A stretch of 64,000 nucleotides of DNA from Dehalobacter sp. DCM (GTDB taxonomy: Bacteria > Bacillota > Desulfitobacteriia > Desulfitobacteriales > Syntrophobotulaceae), in contig NZ_CP092282.1 in assembly GCF_024972775.1 (NCBI RefSeq), positions 2,039,001 to 2,103,000 of the forward strand, written 5' to 3'. Both the position numbers and the translations under genes were made by a program. The notes under the pieces are model-generated. The model saw nothing but the letters and a program-made list of their open reading frames with translations, searched no databases and was not told the origin of the DNA. The first letter of the stretch is position 1. Each line of letters opens with the position of its first letter. Positions 62,620 through 64,000 of this stretch are shown here, one piece after another.

Positions 62620-63340
62620 CCACCACCCGCTCAGCGGGTGGTTTGCTCTAGCCCTATAAGGGGTTTTTACTTGGCAGAGTCTCAAGGCTCGTTGAATGGT
62701 CCTTCAGCCGCACATTTTTTCAAACCACCCCTAAAGGGGTACTATTATTTCTTTTTAGTTTTGTCTACTGGCTCACCTGTGAATGGGTCTATAAATTCTT
62801 TCAGGCTAATTTGATCGGATGCTATGTCCTCTTGAAGCTGGTTTTTGATATACTGTTCAATTACCTTCTTGTTGCGTCCCACAGTATCCACATAATATCC
62901 TCGACACCAAAAATGTCTGTTCCCGTATTTATATTTCAGGTTCGCGTGCCTGTCGAAGATCATTAGCGAACTTTTCCCCTTGAGATAACCTACGAAGCTC
63001 GACACACTCATTTTCGGTGGAATCGATACCAGCATGTATATGTGGTCTGGACATGTTTGCTTCGATTATTTCTACCTTCTTAAATTCACATAGCTTCCTG
63101 ATGATCTTTCCTATGTCCGCTTTGATTTTCCCATAAATCAACTGTCGTCTGTACTTTGGTGCGAACACGATATGATATTTACAATTCCACTGCGTGTGTG
63201 ATAAACTTTCCGTATCCATTTGGATTACTACCTCCTATTTTTGTGCGGCTGCCAAACCTGCACTATCATATCAAAATTGGAGGTAGTTTTTCTACGCATA
63301 GCTAAAGCTTTTTGGAACCACCTGCATAGCAGGTGGTTTT
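62620..63340 (-). mobile_element. IS200/IS605-type element, decayed
   Basis: Bounded by subterminal hairpins, ACCACCCGC-TCA-GCGGGTGGT (62622-62642) and AACCACCTGC-ATA-GCAGGTGGTT (63316-63338). It carries one tnpA pseudogene and no tnpB. There are no terminal inverted repeats or target duplication, as expected for HUH-type elements. Exact ends are not fixed. Confidence 0.8.
62745..63219 (-). pseudogene. tnpA: IS200-type transposase TnpA, frameshifted
   Basis: ATG 63219 (behind AGGAGG) starts MDTESLSHTQWNCKYHIVFA, an IS200 TnpA N-terminus. Around 63052-63060 the frame shifts; the family sequence continues as CPDHIYMLVSIPPK in another frame down to 62745, with SLMIFDRHANLKYKYGNRHFW and the Tyr-containing VIEQYIKNQL. 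In the continuing frame the HUH motif reads HIY instead of HIH, so a catalytic His is also lost. The transposase is doubly inactive. Confidence 0.85.
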
Positions 63341-63353
63341 CGTTAGACAATCA

Positions 63354-63382
63354 AAAGTAGGGGTACAGTTTACCCCTACTTT
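63354..63382 (+). terminator. Terminator-like hairpin downstream of the IS
   Basis: AAAGTAGGGGTA and TACCCCTACTTT are perfect 12-nt arms around CAGTT, followed by TATT. It may be the original lysR terminator, displaced by the IS. Confidence 0.65.
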
Positions 63383-63488
63383 ATTCATAAGTTTTTCTTA
63401 TAAGATTATCGTTTTTCGATGTTACTCGAAATCAGAATTTACAGCTATAATATAGTCGATTAAAGAACTCAAGGGAGGCAATATAAAC

Positions 63489-64000
63489 ATGGGTCAAAAC
63501 CAAGCAGATGTTGTCGTGGTCGGGTCAGGTGCTACCGGGTTGGCTGCTGCATTGACAGCTGCCGAAGGCGGAGCAAAAGTTATCTTATTTGAAAAGCAAA
63601 AATCGACAGGTGGAACTTCTAACTTTTTTGAAGGTACCTTTGCAGTTGAAAGCGAACTGCAGCGTCCAAAATACATCACCTACTCTAGGGACGAAGCTTT
63701 CCACGCCATTATGGATTTCAGCCACTGGCGCGCCAATCCCCGTTTGGTAAGAAATATTGTCAATGAATCGTCCGAAACGATCTCCTGGCTGATCAAAGAA
63801 GGTGTCGAATTCGTCGAAGCGACGATCAATATGATTGATTCCCCGATGACGTATCACCATGTTAAGGGTTACGGCGCAGCGTTAGTAAAAGTTCTAACTA
63901 TGCGGGCCAAGGAACAGGGTATTGATATCCGGGTCGGCACACCGGTCACCGGATTGCTCAAGGACGGGAATAACGTCTGCGGCGTTATTTATGAAGAAAA
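63489..64000 (+). CDS. FAD-binding protein, fumarate reductase/flavocytochrome c type, 3' end outside window
   Basis: The first 170 residues are visible. VVVVGSGATGLAAALTAAEGG (cited in part as GSGATGLAAALTAAEGG) with FEKQKSTGGTSNF is the FAD-binding start of the fumarate reductase flavoprotein superfamily, which includes urocanate, 3-ketosteroid and acrylate-type reductases. No signal peptide, so cytoplasmic as far as seen. GGGAGG lies before the ATG at 63489. Downstream of a lysR gene, a common pairing. Substrate unknown. Confidence 0.85.
   Translation, partial: MGQNQADVVVVGSGATGLAAALTAAEGGAKVILFEKQKSTGGTSNFFEGTFAVESELQRPKYITYSRDEAFHAIMDFSHWRANPRLVRNIVNESSETISWLIKEGVEFVEATINMIDSPMTYHHVKGYGAALVKVLTMRAKEQGIDIRVGTPVTGLLKDGNNVCGVIYEE

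Noticed and set aside
1-64000. CRISPR arrays, rRNA genes, prophage structural genes, or a plasmid origin
   Set aside because: No regularly spaced direct repeats, rRNA segments, phage-type gene runs or replication-origin iterons were seen.

Overview
The window is chromosomal DNA from an anaerobic, endospore-lineage Firmicute, most like the Desulfitobacterium / Desulfosporosinus / Dehalobacter part of the Clostridia. The basis is gene content: spoIVB-spo0A, spoIIM, spmAB, gerW, spoIVA and a small acid-soluble spore protein gene, an IspH-ribosomal protein S1 fusion, several molybdenum enzymes, and low-to-medium GC. The genus assignment is inference; no rRNA gene is present.

Layout. 1-5.8 kb: housekeeping and sporulation genes (nadK, mnmM, argR, recN, spoIVB). 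5.9-8.5 kb: spo0A, cut at codon 84 by a 1,661-bp IS4-type element with 16-bp inverted repeats and a TTTTAA target duplication. 8.7-13.9 kb: nudix hydrolase, EndoQ-like nuclease, spoIIM, DAHP synthase, aldolase, inositol monophosphatase. 13.9-16 kb, minus strand: a small gene with an in-frame TGA and a SECIS-like hairpin (a probable selenoprotein) beside a Rieske/FAD oxidoreductase. 17.7-37.4 kb: an accessory molybdenum-enzyme island. 37.6-60.6 kb: ordinary housekeeping and sporulation genes. 60.6-64 kb: tRNA-Pro, group II intron-like debris, lysR, a decayed IS200-type element and the start of a flavoprotein gene.

The most coherent system is the molybdenum island. Two DMSO-reductase-superfamily catalytic subunits, each followed by a small two-cluster ferredoxin subunit and an MFS transporter, flank a GPH transporter, a Desulfovibrio MOP-type aldehyde oxidoreductase and its redox partner genes. 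Five sequences with correctly spaced GG/GC -24/-12 elements (sigma-54 promoters) precede these transcription units, and the island ends with a sigma-54 activator (GAF-PAS-AAA+-HTH). I infer one regulon switched on by an aromatic or aldehyde-type substrate. The cassette layout resembles catechol dehydroxylase and acetylene hydratase/transhydroxylase relatives, but the substrate cannot be read from sequence.

Other notable items: a family of GC-rich palindromic intergenic repeats (three copies, one a perfect 74-bp palindrome), a nested-palindrome element at 53 kb, and a CsoR/CstR-like operator at the selenoprotein promoter. Because Spo0A is the master regulator of sporulation, the many intact spore genes are probably not expressed normally in this strain.
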